Source of the DNA: UBA5336 sp964412785
GTDB lineage: Bacteria > Pseudomonadota > Alphaproteobacteria > Caulobacterales > Hyphomonadaceae
Length of the DNA stretch: 64,000 nucleotides
Direction of reading: 5' to 3'
Assembly (NCBI GenBank): GCA_964412785.1
Contig: CAYPQD010000008.1
Coordinates: forward strand, 1 to 64,000
Shown here: piece by piece, positions 1 through 10,892 of the stretch
Layout: every line of letters begins with the position of its first letter
How positions within the stretch are numbered: the first letter of the stretch is position 1
The notes under the pieces: model-generated
Seen by the model: only the letters and a program-made list of their open reading frames with translations
Database searches by the model: none
Told to the model about the DNA's origin: nothing
Program-made: the position numbers and the translations under genes

Positions 1-309
1 GTGTCGGCATTCATGCCTCCTTTCCAATCCGGCCGGGTCGTCGCCGCCATGCCGGGCCTGCACTATTTCGATAGCCTTGCCATCACCGAGGCCGGCCATG
101 TCTGCGTCGCTACCATCTTCAATGGCGGGATCACCACGATCACGCCGGAGGGCGCGCACAGCCACATCGCCTTGCCCGACATGATCACCACCAACATCGC
201 GTTCGGCGGCGCCGACATGCAGGACGCCTACATCACCCTGTCGAGCACGGGCCGGCTGGTGCGTTGCCGCTGGCCCGAACCCGGGCTGGCGCTCGCCTTC
301 GGGGCGTGA
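1..309 (+). CDS. SMP-30/gluconolactonase family protein, C-terminal part
   Basis: The gene enters from outside the window, so only the last 102 codons are visible and the GTG at base 1 is probably not the real start. The fragment reads like the last propeller blades of SMP-30/gluconolactonase/LRE enzymes, which open sugar-acid lactones with a bound divalent metal: a 'FDSLAIT..GHVCVATIFNGGIT' stretch, then 'MITTNIAFGG' and 'AYITLSSTGRL' before the end. These are the usual closing motifs of the family. Substrate cannot be judged from this part. It is followed by lspA after a short gap. Confidence 0.75.
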   Translation: MSAFMPPFQSGRVVAAMPGLHYFDSLAITEAGHVCVATIFNGGITTITPEGAHSHIALPDMITTNIAFGGADMQDAYITLSSTGRLVRCRWPEPGLALAFGA

Positions 310-373
310 GGGATCACGTCGGCCTGACGGAGAAGCCTTGACCGGATGCGCCGGCGCGGGCTCAAAGGCGAGG

Positions 374-889
374 ATGGTTGATCGCCGCAATCTCTGGCTC
401 CTGGCCGGGCTGGTGCCCCTGATCCTGGTACTCGACCAGGCCACCAAATGGTGGGTGCTGAACACGCCTGTCTTCAATGCGTTGGCTTGCCTGGAGGCGC
501 GACGCGGCTGTGGCCAGATCGAGGTTTCCGGCATTTTCGACCTGACGATGGTCTGGAACCGCGGCATGAGCTATGGCCTGTTCCAGTCCGAGGGTGCCGC
601 CCGCTGGCTGCTGGTAGCGCTGACTTTGACCATCGCCATCGTCTTTGCCATCTGGCTGGCCAGGGCTGAGCGACGGCTGACGGCGCTGTCGCTCGCCCTC
701 GTGGTCGGCGGGGCCGTCGGCAATGTCATCGACCGTATCCGCTTCGGCGCCGTGGTCGACTTCTTCGACTTTTCGGGGCTGTGGTTCCCCTATGTGTTCA
801 ACGTCGCCGACGCCGCCATTTCTGTGGGTGCCGTCTTGCTGTTTCTGGATCAGTTCCTAGTGTCGCGAAAAGAGAAATCGCCGGCCTGA
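374..889 (+). CDS. lspA: Signal peptidase II (prolipoprotein signal peptidase)
   Basis: This inner-membrane aspartic peptidase removes signal peptides from lipidated prolipoproteins. At 171 residues with four hydrophobic segments it has the normal size. The two catalytic aspartates are visible: D120 in 'GNVIDR' and D146 in 'NVADAAIS', with 'VVDFFDF' between. The ATG at 374 follows an AAAGG with good spacing and puts the first membrane helix near the N-terminus; a TTG at 338, also with a GGAG, is possible. It heads a same-strand run with a BamF-like lipoprotein and two M16 peptidases, one of which is itself a predicted lipoprotein, so enzyme and clients are neighbours. Confidence 0.93.
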   Translation: MVDRRNLWLLAGLVPLILVLDQATKWWVLNTPVFNALACLEARRGCGQIEVSGIFDLTMVWNRGMSYGLFQSEGAARWLLVALTLTIAIVFAIWLARAERRLTALSLALVVGGAVGNVIDRIRFGAVVDFFDFSGLWFPYVFNVADAAISVGAVLLFLDQFLVSRKEKSPA

Positions 890-923
890 GACGGCCGATT
901 GCGAGACGGAGGTAAGCTCGCTC

Positions 924-1442
924 ATGTCCATCCGCCAGACCCGCCCGCTCGGTCTCCTGCTTGCCGGCGCCGCCCTGACGCTGGGAGCGGGCTGCGCCTC
1001 GTCCCCGCGCGATGACGGGATAAACACAGCCGCGCCCGACGAGTTCCGCGTCGTCACCAAGGCGCCGCTGACCCTGCCGCCGGATTACAATCTTCGCCCT
1101 CCCCGGCCCGGTGAGGCGCAACCGACCGAGGTCGACCCGCGCCTGACCGAACAGGTCGCCGCATTCGGCACCAATATCGGTTCCGATGCCAGTGCCTCCG
1201 AACGCGCTCTCGTCGCCGTGGCCGGCGCCAAGGCGGTAAGCCCGGTGATCCGCGCCCAGGTCGACTGGGAGGAGGCCCGCATGATCCGCAAGTCGCCCTC
1301 GCTCGCTGACCGTATCCTGTTCTGGCAGGGCAATGAGGAAGAGCGCCAGGAGGCCGCGACCGACAGCGCCACCGGCGGCGCCGAGGTCGAGATCGCGCGC
1401 GGCGAGCGAAGCGGTGGCGGCTTCAAGCTGCCGGGGACCTAG
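924..1442 (+). CDS. BamF-like outer-membrane assembly lipoprotein (DUF3035)
   Basis: A 172-residue lipoprotein: hydrophobic signal, lipobox ending LGAG with Cys24, then a polar mature part. The 'DEFRVVTKAPLTLPPDYNLRPP' region is the hallmark of the DUF3035 family, some members of which are known as BamF, an alphaproteobacterial accessory lipoprotein of the beta-barrel assembly complex. The role in outer-membrane protein insertion is inferred from the family. The gene lies between lspA, which would process it, and two M16 peptidases, an order seen in other Alphaproteobacteria. Confidence 0.82.
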   Translation: MSIRQTRPLGLLLAGAALTLGAGCASSPRDDGINTAAPDEFRVVTKAPLTLPPDYNLRPPRPGEAQPTEVDPRLTEQVAAFGTNIGSDASASERALVAVAGAKAVSPVIRAQVDWEEARMIRKSPSLADRILFWQGNEEERQEAATDSATGGAEVEIARGERSGGGFKLPGT

Positions 1443-1523
1443 CCGGCCTTGCCGGACGGTGATACCGCCAGCACCTGTATCGAGGACCGGGCGCAGGACC
1501 GCCCGGCCCGAAGGGAGAAACCG

Positions 1524-2873
1524 TTGAGACACGCTATCCTCGGCCTTGCCGCCCTCGCACTCGCCCCGTCTGGAGTTGCAGACACAGCGGGCGCCTGGGG
1601 GCCGGAGACCTTCACGCTCGACAATGGCATGGAGGTCGTCGTCATCCCCGACCACCGCGCGCCGGTCGTCACCCACATGGTCTGGTACAAGGTCGGCGCC
1701 GTCGACGAGGCGCCCGGCAAGTCCGGCATCGCCCACCTGTTTGAGCATGTCATGTTCAAGGAGACTGACGATATCGGGCCGGAGGAATTCACCACCATCG
1801 TCCAGCGCAATGGCGGCCAACTCAACGCCTTCACCTCCTGGGACTACACCGCCTATTACGAGCGCGTCGCCAGGGACCGGCTGGAGCTGGTGATGGGGCT
1901 TGAGGCGGAGCGGATGACCGACCTGATTATCAATGACGATCCGGAAGGCCCGTTCATCTCCGAACGCGACGTCGTCAAGGAAGAACGGCGCCAGCGGGTC
2001 GACAACAATCCCAGTGTCATCCTGCAGGAAAAGATGTTCGAGACACTCTACCGTGACCACCCCTATGCCATACCGGTGATCGGCATCATGGACGAGGTCT
2101 CCGCGCTGACACCTGAGGACGGGCTGGAGTTCTACACCACATGGTATGCGCCCGAGCACGCCATCCTGATCGTGGCCGGCGACGTCACAGCCGATGAGGT
2201 CCGCCCGCTGGCGGAGGCGACCTATGGCCGGATCGAACGCTCCGGCAAGAACCGGCCGCCGCGCGGCTGGCGCCCGGTCGACGCGCTGGAGGAGAGCGTG
2301 GAGATCACCCACACCGACCCCAAGGTCCGCCAGCCGCAATGGCAGCGCTATTACCTGAGCGCCAGTGCGCTCGCCGACCCGGAGTTTGCCTACGCGCTCG
2401 AGGTTGGCGTCGAGGTGCTGGGCGGCGGGATGACCAGCCCGCTCTACCAGTCGCTGGTGGAGGAGCAGGCGCTGGCCGTTGGCGTTGGCGCGTTTGCCAT
2501 AACCAACTGGCATGACCCGGGCCCGGCAGGCCTCTATGCGACGCCGGCTGACGGGGTCGATCTGGATGCCCTCGAAGTGGCCTTCGTGACTGAGCTTGAT
2601 CGCATCCTCGCCGAGGGCCTCGACGAAGCCGACGTCATCCGCGCGCGTAACAAGCTGGCAGCCAGCGCGATCTATGCCCGCGACAGCCAGTCCTCGCTTG
2701 CCAACTGGTTCGGCCGCACGCTCGCCGTCGGTGGGACGGTCGACGATGTGCTCGCCTATCCGGACCGGTTGCGCGCGGTCACGCCCGGGGCCGCCACGGC
2801 AGCCCTGCGCAAGGTGTTCGGCGAGCAGGGCCATTATGTCGAAGGCCACCTCCTGCCTGAGGAGACGCTCTGA
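1524..2873 (+). CDS. M16 zinc metallopeptidase, catalytic subunit
   Basis: A 449-residue insulinase/PqqL-type peptidase. The inverted zinc motif HLFEH is at residues 71-75, and the conserved E-E-R-R downstream (about residues 153-156) carries the third zinc ligand. I chose the TTG at 1524: it follows an AGGGAGA box and starts a clean signal peptide (RHAILGLAALALAP..ADTAGA), pointing to the periplasm; a TTG at 1449 would put 25 polar residues before the signal. The stop overlaps the ATG of the next gene by one base, so the two subunits are probably made together as an active/inactive pair. Confidence 0.9.
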   Translation: MRHAILGLAALALAPSGVADTAGAWGPETFTLDNGMEVVVIPDHRAPVVTHMVWYKVGAVDEAPGKSGIAHLFEHVMFKETDDIGPEEFTTIVQRNGGQLNAFTSWDYTAYYERVARDRLELVMGLEAERMTDLIINDDPEGPFISERDVVKEERRQRVDNNPSVILQEKMFETLYRDHPYAIPVIGIMDEVSALTPEDGLEFYTTWYAPEHAILIVAGDVTADEVRPLAEATYGRIERSGKNRPPRGWRPVDALEESVEITHTDPKVRQPQWQRYYLSASALADPEFAYALEVGVEVLGGGMTSPLYQSLVEEQALAVGVGAFAITNWHDPGPAGLYATPADGVDLDALEVAFVTELDRILAEGLDEADVIRARNKLAASAIYARDSQSSLANWFGRTLAVGGTVDDVLAYPDRLRAVTPGAATAALRKVFGEQGHYVEGHLLPEETL

Positions 2874-4288
2874 TGCCGGTTCGAGGCTTCCTCGAGGTCC
2901 CCGCCATGATGCTCGCGGCCGCCGGTCTCGCCCTGCTGGCCGCCTGCGGCAATCCGGCTTCGCAGGGCAGCGGCGAGCCCGCCGCTGTGCCGGAACCGCC
3001 GGTGGCGCTGGAGGTCACGGTGCATGATGGCGACTTCGCCCGGATCGAGCAGTTCATCACGCCGGGGGGCATTTCCGTCTGGCTGGTCAACGAGCCGGCG
3101 ATCCCGATCGTCTCGATTCAGGCCGCCTGGCAAGGCGGCTATGCCTCCGACCCGGTCGGTCTGGAGGGCCTGGCCGCTGCCGTCACCTACCAGATGAATG
3201 AGGGCGCTGGCGATCTCGGTTCGCTCGCTTTCCAGACCCGGATGGAAGAGCTCAACATGAGCTTCGGCTGCTCGTCCGGGCGGGACTGGACCAGTTGCTC
3301 GGTCAGCATGCTGCGCGAGAATGCCGGCGAGGCGATGGACCTGGTTGCGCTTGCCTTTGCCGAGCCGCGCTTCGACGAGGGCCCGTTCGAGCGGGCGCGG
3401 CGCGAGACCGAGGTCGGTCTTAAACAGCGCGAGACCAATCCGGGCTTCCTCGCTGGCGACGCGATCGAGAGCGCGCTCTACCCAGATCATCCCTATGCCC
3501 GGGAGGTCAGCGAGGAGAGCCTCGCCGCGATCACGCGGGAGGCCGCGCTGGCCTACAAGGACCGGCTGATGGTTCGCGACCGGCTGCTTCTCACCGCGGT
3601 CGGGGCGATTACCCCGGAGGCGCTGGCCCCGCTGATCGATACCGCCTTCGCTGGCCTGCCTGAGACGTCCGACCTTGCCCTGCCACCGCCGGCCGGTCTC
3701 AACCCGCCAGTCACCGATCCGATCATCGTCGACCTGCCGCAGCCGCAGTCGCTGGTTCGCTTCATCGCCCCCGGCCTGCAGCGCGACCATCCCGATTTCT
3801 TCACCGCCTATGTCCTCAACTACACCCTTGGCGGCGGCGGCTTCGAGAGCCGGCTGATGAAGGAGTTGCGGGTCGAGCGCGGCCTCACCTATGGCATCTC
3901 GACCGGCCTCGATTTCGGCGGCGAGCTGGCGACCTGGTCCGGCGGCGGCCAGACGAAGAACGAGACCGCCGGCGAGTTCGTCCGCCTGATCCGCGCCGAG
4001 CTCGCGGGCCTTGCCGAAGGCGGCATCACCGAGACCGAACTGGCCGACGCCAAGGCGTACCTGACCGGCTCCTACCCGCTCGGCTTCGACAGCAATGCCA
4101 AGATTGCCGGCAACATGATGAGCGTGCGCCAGCAGGCGCTAGGCGTCGACTATTTCGACCGGCGCAATGGCGCAATCGAGGCGGTGAGCCTGGCGGATGT
4201 CAACCGGGTGGCAGGCGAATGGCTGAAACCGGAACGCTTCACCTTCGTCCTTGTCGGTGAGCCTGAGGGGCTCGACGCCGGCGACTGA
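2873..4288 (+). CDS. M16 peptidase-like lipoprotein lacking the zinc motif
   Basis: A 471-residue M16-fold protein with a lipoprotein signal (LLAA-Cys25). Where the catalytic partner has HxxEH this one has a 'TYQMNEGAG' type sequence, so it cannot bind zinc in the usual way. Paired M16 proteins with one inactive chain are well known (mitochondrial processing peptidase, sphingomonad pairs); the inactive chain forms the other half of the clamshell. The C-terminal half keeps 'FESRLMKELRVERGLTYG', the family's R/Y substrate-binding element. Its start overlaps the upstream stop (TGATG), indicating coupled translation. A lipid anchor would hold the pair at a membrane facing the periplasm. Confidence 0.88.
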   Translation: MPVRGFLEVPAMMLAAAGLALLAACGNPASQGSGEPAAVPEPPVALEVTVHDGDFARIEQFITPGGISVWLVNEPAIPIVSIQAAWQGGYASDPVGLEGLAAAVTYQMNEGAGDLGSLAFQTRMEELNMSFGCSSGRDWTSCSVSMLRENAGEAMDLVALAFAEPRFDEGPFERARRETEVGLKQRETNPGFLAGDAIESALYPDHPYAREVSEESLAAITREAALAYKDRLMVRDRLLLTAVGAITPEALAPLIDTAFAGLPETSDLALPPPAGLNPPVTDPIIVDLPQPQSLVRFIAPGLQRDHPDFFTAYVLNYTLGGGGFESRLMKELRVERGLTYGISTGLDFGGELATWSGGGQTKNETAGEFVRLIRAELAGLAEGGITETELADAKAYLTGSYPLGFDSNAKIAGNMMSVRQQALGVDYFDRRNGAIEAVSLADVNRVAGEWLKPERFTFVLVGEPEGLDAGD

Positions 4289-4359
4289 GGCGCCAGCAGG
4301 CGCGACGCCCGGGGCGGCGCTTGGTCGAAAACCGGTTTGTCATCACGGCCCCGACGGCG

Positions 4360-4767
4360 TCAGGGCGGGGCCGCGGCCCGGGGCGGCGGCGCGCCATGGG
4401 TGCACGCACCAACGCTACAACACGCAGGGGCCTGGACGGACCGCGGCGATAGCGTGCTCTCCGACCACGTCACAGGCCAGCTGACAGGCCAGCTGACAGG
4501 CCAGCTAACAGGCATGTCGCCGGCCAGAGCGAGGGCGAGTGCGCGGGCGTTCGGCGAGGGCGCTGGCGGGGCCTCATGGGCGGGCGGCGGGTCGAGGATT
4601 TCCAGGCTGAGCCAGCCATGGTCGCTGATCCAGACGCGGCCCCATTGATGGCCGGCCGCCAGCGCGCAGCGAATGTCTGCGACCAGCAGGACAAGCGAGA
4701 CCATCACCACCGGCCAGTAGAGCGGCGGCACGATCTCGAAGACGTCACGAAGCCTGAACGAAGCCAT
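4360..4767 (-). CDS. Small putative inner-membrane protein with PVSW tandem repeat
   Basis: I do not recognise this family. The likely product (135 residues from ATG 4767; an ATG at 4830 is also possible) has an amphipathic N-terminus, one strong membrane segment (about residues 14-34, 'PPLYWPVVMVSLVLLVADI'), a conserved-looking 'WGRVWISDHGWLSLEILDPP' stretch, then an Ala/Pro-rich tail. A 12-bp tandem repeat encodes four successive PVSW/PVTW units (residues about 85-100), after which the sequence is low complexity. It lies 125 bp downstream of murC on the same strand, a place where many alphaproteobacteria carry a small membrane protein. The N-terminal half looks real; the tail may be repeat-driven extension. 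Confidence 0.45.
   Translation of the reverse strand: MASFRLRDVFEIVPPLYWPVVMVSLVLLVADIRCALAAGHQWGRVWISDHGWLSLEILDPPPAHEAPPAPSPNARALALALAGDMPVSWPVSWPVSWPVTWSESTLSPRSVQAPACCSVGACTHGAPPPRAAAPP
4472..4513. repeat. 12-bp tandem repeat, 3.5 copies
   Basis: Unit ACAGGCCAGCTG, copies at 4472-4483, 4484-4495 and 4496-4507 (last base A instead of G), then ACAGGC. On the minus strand it encodes PVSW repeats inside the small membrane protein. The length is a multiple of three, so copy-number change would keep the frame. Confidence 0.9.
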
Positions 4768-4892
4768 GACGGGGACGCTAGCATGCGGGACAAGGGGTAG
4801 GATTGGATGGGCAGCTGGGGGGACCGCCATTCCGGAACCTGCCCGCCGCAGGTGTCCCGGACCTGCGGGCATTGCCGGGCCGCAGGGTGACC

Positions 4893-6308
4893 CTACAGCG
4901 CCGCGAGACGCCCGGCGAGGGCGTTGGCGTGGGTGGTGATATCGCCGGCGCCAAGGCAGACCACGAGGCTGCCCGGTTCGGCAATGCCTGCAATGACGGC
5001 GGCAAGCTCGTCCAGGCTCCCCAGTGCGGCCACGTTCTTGTGGCCATGGCGGCGGATCGAGGCGACCAGGCTTTCATGGTCAACGCCCTCGACCGGCGCC
5101 TCGCCGGCCGGGTAGACCGGCGCGATCAGGACATCGTCGGCGGCGTCAAAACAGGTGGAGAAGGCGTCGAACAGGTCGCTCAGGCGCGAATAGCGATGCG
5201 GCTGGGCGACTGCGATGAGCCGGCCGGCACCGACCATCGCTCGCGCGGCTTTCAGCACGGCGGCAATCTCCACCGGGTGGTGGCCATAGTCGTCGATGAT
5301 CTTCGCCCCGTTCCATTCGCCGACAGCGGTGAAGCGACGCCTGACCCCGCCAAAGCCGGCAAGGGCCGCGCGAATCTCGGTGTCGCCGGCCCCGAGCTCG
5401 AGCGCGACAGTAATCGCCGCCAGCGCGTTCTGGACATTGTGCTCGCCCGCCATGGGCAGGCTGAGCGCCTCGATGAGACGGGGCTGGGCCGATCCGGGGC
5501 GGCGAAGCGCCACGTCGAAATGGGAGCCTTCAAGGTCGGTGCGGATATTGACGGCGCGCACATCTGCCTGGCGGTTGAGGCCATAGGAGATCGCCCGCCG
5601 GTCGGTGACGCGGGCCGCCAGCGCCTGGACTTCGGGATGGTCGGTGCACAGCACGGCAAAGCCGTAGAAGGGCAGGTTCTCCACAAAGGTGTCAAAGGCA
5701 GCGCGCAGGGTCTCCATGGTGCCGTAATGGTCCATGTGCTCCGCGTCGATATTGGTCACGATCGCCGCGGTTGGTGACAGCTTGGTAAAGGTGCCGTCGC
5801 TCTCGTCGGCCTCCACCACCATCCACTCTCCCGCCCCCGCCTTGGCGTTTGACCCATAGGCATTGACGATGCCGCCATTGATGACGGTGGGGTCGAGGCC
5901 GGCGCCGTCGAGCAGGGCGGCAACCATGGAGGTGGTGGTGGTCTTGCCATGGGTGCCGGCGACACACACGGTCCATTTCAGGCGCACGATCTCCGCCAGC
6001 ATGTTGGCGCGGCGCACCACCGGGATGCCGGCGGCCCGGGCGGCGTCGACCTCCGGATTGCCGGGACGGATGGCAGAGGAAATGATCACGGCGCCGGCGC
6101 CGGCGACATTCCCGGCGGCGTGGCCGATGAAGATGCGCGCACCCTTCTCGCGCAGGCGCTCAACAATGGCACTGTCGCGGATGTCGGAGCCCTGCACGGC
6201 ATAGCCCATGGTGAGCATCACCTCGGCGATACCGGACATGCCGATGCCGCCAATACCGACAAGGTGGGCCGGGCCGAGATCGAAGGGGGTGGGCGGTTTG
6301 ATGGGCAT
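4893..6308 (-). CDS. murC: UDP-N-acetylmuramate--L-alanine ligase
   Basis: The cytoplasmic Mur ligase that adds L-alanine to UDP-N-acetylmuramate using ATP, the first peptide step of peptidoglycan precursor synthesis. At 471 residues it has the usual size. Visible are the N-terminal GIGGIGMSGIAE nucleotide-binding loop (about 19-30), the ATP P-loop GTHGKTTTT (118-126), 'EADESDGTF' and the 'DDYGHHPVEI' of the central domain. I prefer ATG 6308 because the Rossmann start follows directly; an upstream extension to 6422 looks unrelated. No other mur genes are next to it, apart from the small membrane protein downstream, so the dcw cluster is broken here or continues elsewhere. Confidence 0.95.
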   Translation of the reverse strand: MPIKPPTPFDLGPAHLVGIGGIGMSGIAEVMLTMGYAVQGSDIRDSAIVERLREKGARIFIGHAAGNVAGAGAVIISSAIRPGNPEVDAARAAGIPVVRRANMLAEIVRLKWTVCVAGTHGKTTTTSMVAALLDGAGLDPTVINGGIVNAYGSNAKAGAGEWMVVEADESDGTFTKLSPTAAIVTNIDAEHMDHYGTMETLRAAFDTFVENLPFYGFAVLCTDHPEVQALAARVTDRRAISYGLNRQADVRAVNIRTDLEGSHFDVALRRPGSAQPRLIEALSLPMAGEHNVQNALAAITVALELGAGDTEIRAALAGFGGVRRRFTAVGEWNGAKIIDDYGHHPVEIAAVLKAARAMVGAGRLIAVAQPHRYSRLSDLFDAFSTCFDAADDVLIAPVYPAGEAPVEGVDHESLVASIRRHGHKNVAALGSLDELAAVIAGIAEPGSLVVCLGAGDITTHANALAGRLAAL

Positions 6309-6495
6309 GGCGAGTTCCGGTTGGGGTGGGCCTTCAGGACGCCCCCTGTGTAAAGGGAGCCGGGCAGCGGCGTCCACTGCCACGGCATGGCGAGCGCGCG
6401 GGCGACTTGCGCCGGCCGGCATGCTTCTGGCAACGGATCGCGGCAGGAACAGGGCCGGTGTCCGGCGCTGGCGCGATGCTTAGGGAGAGGGATCC

Positions 6496-7341
6496 ATGGC
6501 CGGTCCGATGCGGCATGTCTGGCCGAGGCTGGAACAGCAGGCGCTGCGCTCGGTGCACCGGGCGCTGCTCGGCCGGGCAGGCGACATGACGGCGGAAACA
6601 GCGGGGCGCAGCGCCCTCATGCTTGCACCGCACGCCGACGACGAGACGCTGGGCTGCGGCGCGACGATCGCGCTGAAGCGGCGTGCCGGGACGCCGGTGA
6701 CTGTGGCGGTGGCGACCGACGGGCGGGCCTCCCATCGGCATGAGCGCTGGACCACATTGTCGCGGGAGGACCTGCCGGCGCTGCGCGAGCGCGAGACCCG
6801 GGCGGCGACGGGGCGGCTCGGGCTCGACGGTGAGGCGCTGCACTTCCTCGGCCTGCCCGATGGCGAGCTTGCGGGGGTTGCGGACCGGCTGGAGGCTGCG
6901 ATCGCGGCGCTCATCGAGGAGACGGCGCCGCAGGAGGTCTATGCGCCGGCGCTGGCTGACGGGCATCCGGACCACCGGGCGCTGGCGCGGGCGGCGCGGG
7001 CGCTGCTGGCGCGCGGTGCCCTTGGCGGGGCGCAGCTGTATGAGTACCCGGTCTGGGTCTGGGATTTCCGCAGCTGGCGGCCGGAGGGTGCCTCCAACAA
7101 GGGCGGCTATTGGGAGGGGCGCAAGGCGCTGCTTGCCTATGCCGCCTCGCGCCGGCCGGTGCGGGTCGGCACGGCGGAGCTGATGGCCCTGAAGCGCGAG
7201 GCGCTGATGCAGCACCGCTCGCAGCTCGGCCTGTTGCCGGAGGAGCCGGACTGGTCGGGCCTGCCGGAGGATTTCCTCGCCTATTTCCTCAATTTCCCGG
7301 AGCTGTTCTTCGAGGTCACCGCGCGCGATCAGGCCAGCTGA
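6496..7341 (+). CDS. PIG-L/LmbE family deacetylase
   Basis: A 281-residue zinc-dependent N-deacetylase of the PIG-L/LmbE/MshB family. The metal-binding signature PHADDETLGCG is at residues 45-55 (H46, D48, D49) and the second His motif, 'DGHPDHRA', near residue 155. These enzymes remove acetyl from N-acetylglucosamine-containing glycolipids, thiols or antibiotics; the substrate is unknown. It is divergent from murC with 187 bp between, and is followed by a lipoprotein hydrolase. A clear purine-rich box (GGGAGAGGGAT) precedes the ATG. Confidence 0.87.
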   Translation: MAGPMRHVWPRLEQQALRSVHRALLGRAGDMTAETAGRSALMLAPHADDETLGCGATIALKRRAGTPVTVAVATDGRASHRHERWTTLSREDLPALRERETRAATGRLGLDGEALHFLGLPDGELAGVADRLEAAIAALIEETAPQEVYAPALADGHPDHRALARAARALLARGALGGAQLYEYPVWVWDFRSWRPEGASNKGGYWEGRKALLAYAASRRPVRVGTAELMALKREALMQHRSQLGLLPEEPDWSGLPEDFLAYFLNFPELFFEVTARDQAS

Positions 7342-7429
7342 GGCGTGGCTGGCCGCGGCGGGGCGATGCTTGACGGAGCGCGAGGCGCGCCGCTTGATGG
7401 TGGCGCCGCTGCCCCGGAGGGATTGCCCC

Positions 7430-8329
7430 ATGCGCCTTGCCCCGTTCGCCCTCATTGCCCTTGCCGCTGCCTGCGGCGCGCCGCAGGAGCCGCCCGAGCC
7501 TGCCCTCGTGGAACCGACCCGTTTCAGCGTGACTGTAACCGGAGAGGGCCCGCCGGTGATCCTGGTGCCCGGCCTTGCCTCTTCGCCTGCGGTCTGGAAC
7601 AGCGTGGTGGAGCGGTTCGCTGATGCCCACACGCTGCACGTGGTCCACGTCAGGGGATTTGCCGGTACACAGGCGCCCGACGGCGCAGCGGACGGCCCGC
7701 TCCTGCAGCCGCTCGCTGACGAGATCGGCGCCTATGCGGCCGGCCTTGCAACGCCTGCGGACGTCATTGGCCATTCGATGGGCGGGGTCGTCGCGCTGCT
7801 GGTGGCGCGCGACCATGGCGAGGCGGTTGACGATGTCATGGTGGTCGACGCCCTGCCCTTCTTCTCGGTGCTGATGAACCCCGAGACGACGGCGGAGGCC
7901 ATGCAGCCCATGGCGAGCGCGTCGAAGGCCCTGCTGGTGGCGCAGGGCCCCGCCGCGTTCGAGGCAGGCCAGCAGCGCGCGATCGCCGGGCTGGTCGCCA
8001 ATGAGGCGGTGCGCGGGGAGATCCTGGACTGGTCGCTGACGTCCGAGCGCGCCTTCATGGGCGCGGCGATGGCGGAGGTGATGACGACGGACCTGCGCGC
8101 CGACCTGCCGGCGATCGGCGCTGAGGTCACCGTGGTGTATGCGCAGGGCGATGGCATGCCGCTGCCCGCCGGGACGCTTGCCGGCCTCTACCAGCGCGAC
8201 TACGCGGGCCTGGCCTCGGTCCGCCTGGTGCCGGTCGCCGGGGCGCGTCACTTCATCATGTATGACGAGACCGAACGCTTCCTTGAGATCATTGCGGCGT
8301 TCCTCGACGACGCTCCGGACAGCAATTGA
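7430..8329 (+). CDS. Alpha/beta hydrolase lipoprotein
   Basis: A 299-residue alpha/beta-hydrolase fold protein with a short lipoprotein signal (ALAAA-Cys15), so probably anchored to a membrane facing the periplasm. The oxyanion region is 'VPGLASSPAVWN', the nucleophile elbow GHSMGG puts the catalytic Ser at 116, and a late 'GARHFIMYDE' supplies the His. ATG 7430 follows a CGGAGGG box; an upstream in-frame start would spoil the signal. Closest in style to esterases of the BioH/pimeloyl type; the substrate cannot be told. It lies just before the TonB-receptor operator region and may be part of that uptake locus. Confidence 0.85.
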   Translation: MRLAPFALIALAAACGAPQEPPEPALVEPTRFSVTVTGEGPPVILVPGLASSPAVWNSVVERFADAHTLHVVHVRGFAGTQAPDGAADGPLLQPLADEIGAYAAGLATPADVIGHSMGGVVALLVARDHGEAVDDVMVVDALPFFSVLMNPETTAEAMQPMASASKALLVAQGPAAFEAGQQRAIAGLVANEAVRGEILDWSLTSERAFMGAAMAEVMTTDLRADLPAIGAEVTVVYAQGDGMPLPAGTLAGLYQRDYAGLASVRLVPVAGARHFIMYDETERFLEIIAAFLDDAPDSN

Positions 8330-8354
8330 CACACGCGGTGTTCCGCTGCACTTT
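8326..8354 (+). promoter_or_regulatory. Possible promoter of the TonB-dependent receptor gene
   Basis: A perfect -35 hexamer TTGACA (8326-8331) overlaps the stop of the preceding hydrolase gene. A 17-bp spacer leads to CACTTT (8349-8354), a poor -10. The TetR-type palindrome follows 10 bp further down. The -35 is convincing, the -10 is not. Confidence 0.35.
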
Positions 8355-8363
8355 TCCGCGACA

Positions 8364-8379
8364 TTCAACACTTGTTGAA
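8364..8379. promoter_or_regulatory. Palindrome, probable TetR-family operator (receptor side)
   Basis: TTCAACA-CT-TGTTGAA: two perfect 7-bp arms around two bases, 41 bp before the receptor start. The core TCAACA-NN-TGTTGA recurs at 11644-11663, between the TetR gene and the hydrolase gene. Two copies of the same palindrome flanking one TetR gene are best explained as that regulator's binding sites. Confidence 0.65.
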
Positions 8380-8420
8380 ACGAGGGCCGGAGAAGGCCCC
8401 ATGTCAGTGGGAGGGATACC

Positions 8421-10763
<2,343 letters not shown>

Positions 10764-10815
10764 GGCGGTTTGCGGACAAAACGCACCAATCCTGCGCATG
10801 GACATCGGAATGACC

Positions 10816-10850
10816 GGGAGCGGGCCTGCCAGGGCGGCGGGCCCCTTCCC
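10816..10850. terminator. Terminator-like hairpin between convergent genes
   Basis: GGGAGCGGGCC (10816-10826) pairs with GGCCCCTTCCC (10840-10850) over 11 positions, with one C-C mismatch and one wobble, around a 13-base loop. It lies between the ends of the receptor (+) and TetR (-) genes, so it could stop both. There is no good T-run on either side. Confidence 0.4.
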
Positions 10851-10892
10851 TTACTCAAAGGTCTGTCGCTGGCGCGTCGCCCGCGACAGGTC

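Noticed and set aside
798..2849. Open frame of 683 codons on the minus strand opposite lspA, BamF and M16 genes
   Set aside because: Composition is that of a GC-rich shadow frame; no family motifs, and the opposite strand holds well-defined genes.
4472..4513. Possible CRISPR array
   Set aside because: Units are 12 bp, directly adjacent, with no spacers; a coding tandem repeat.
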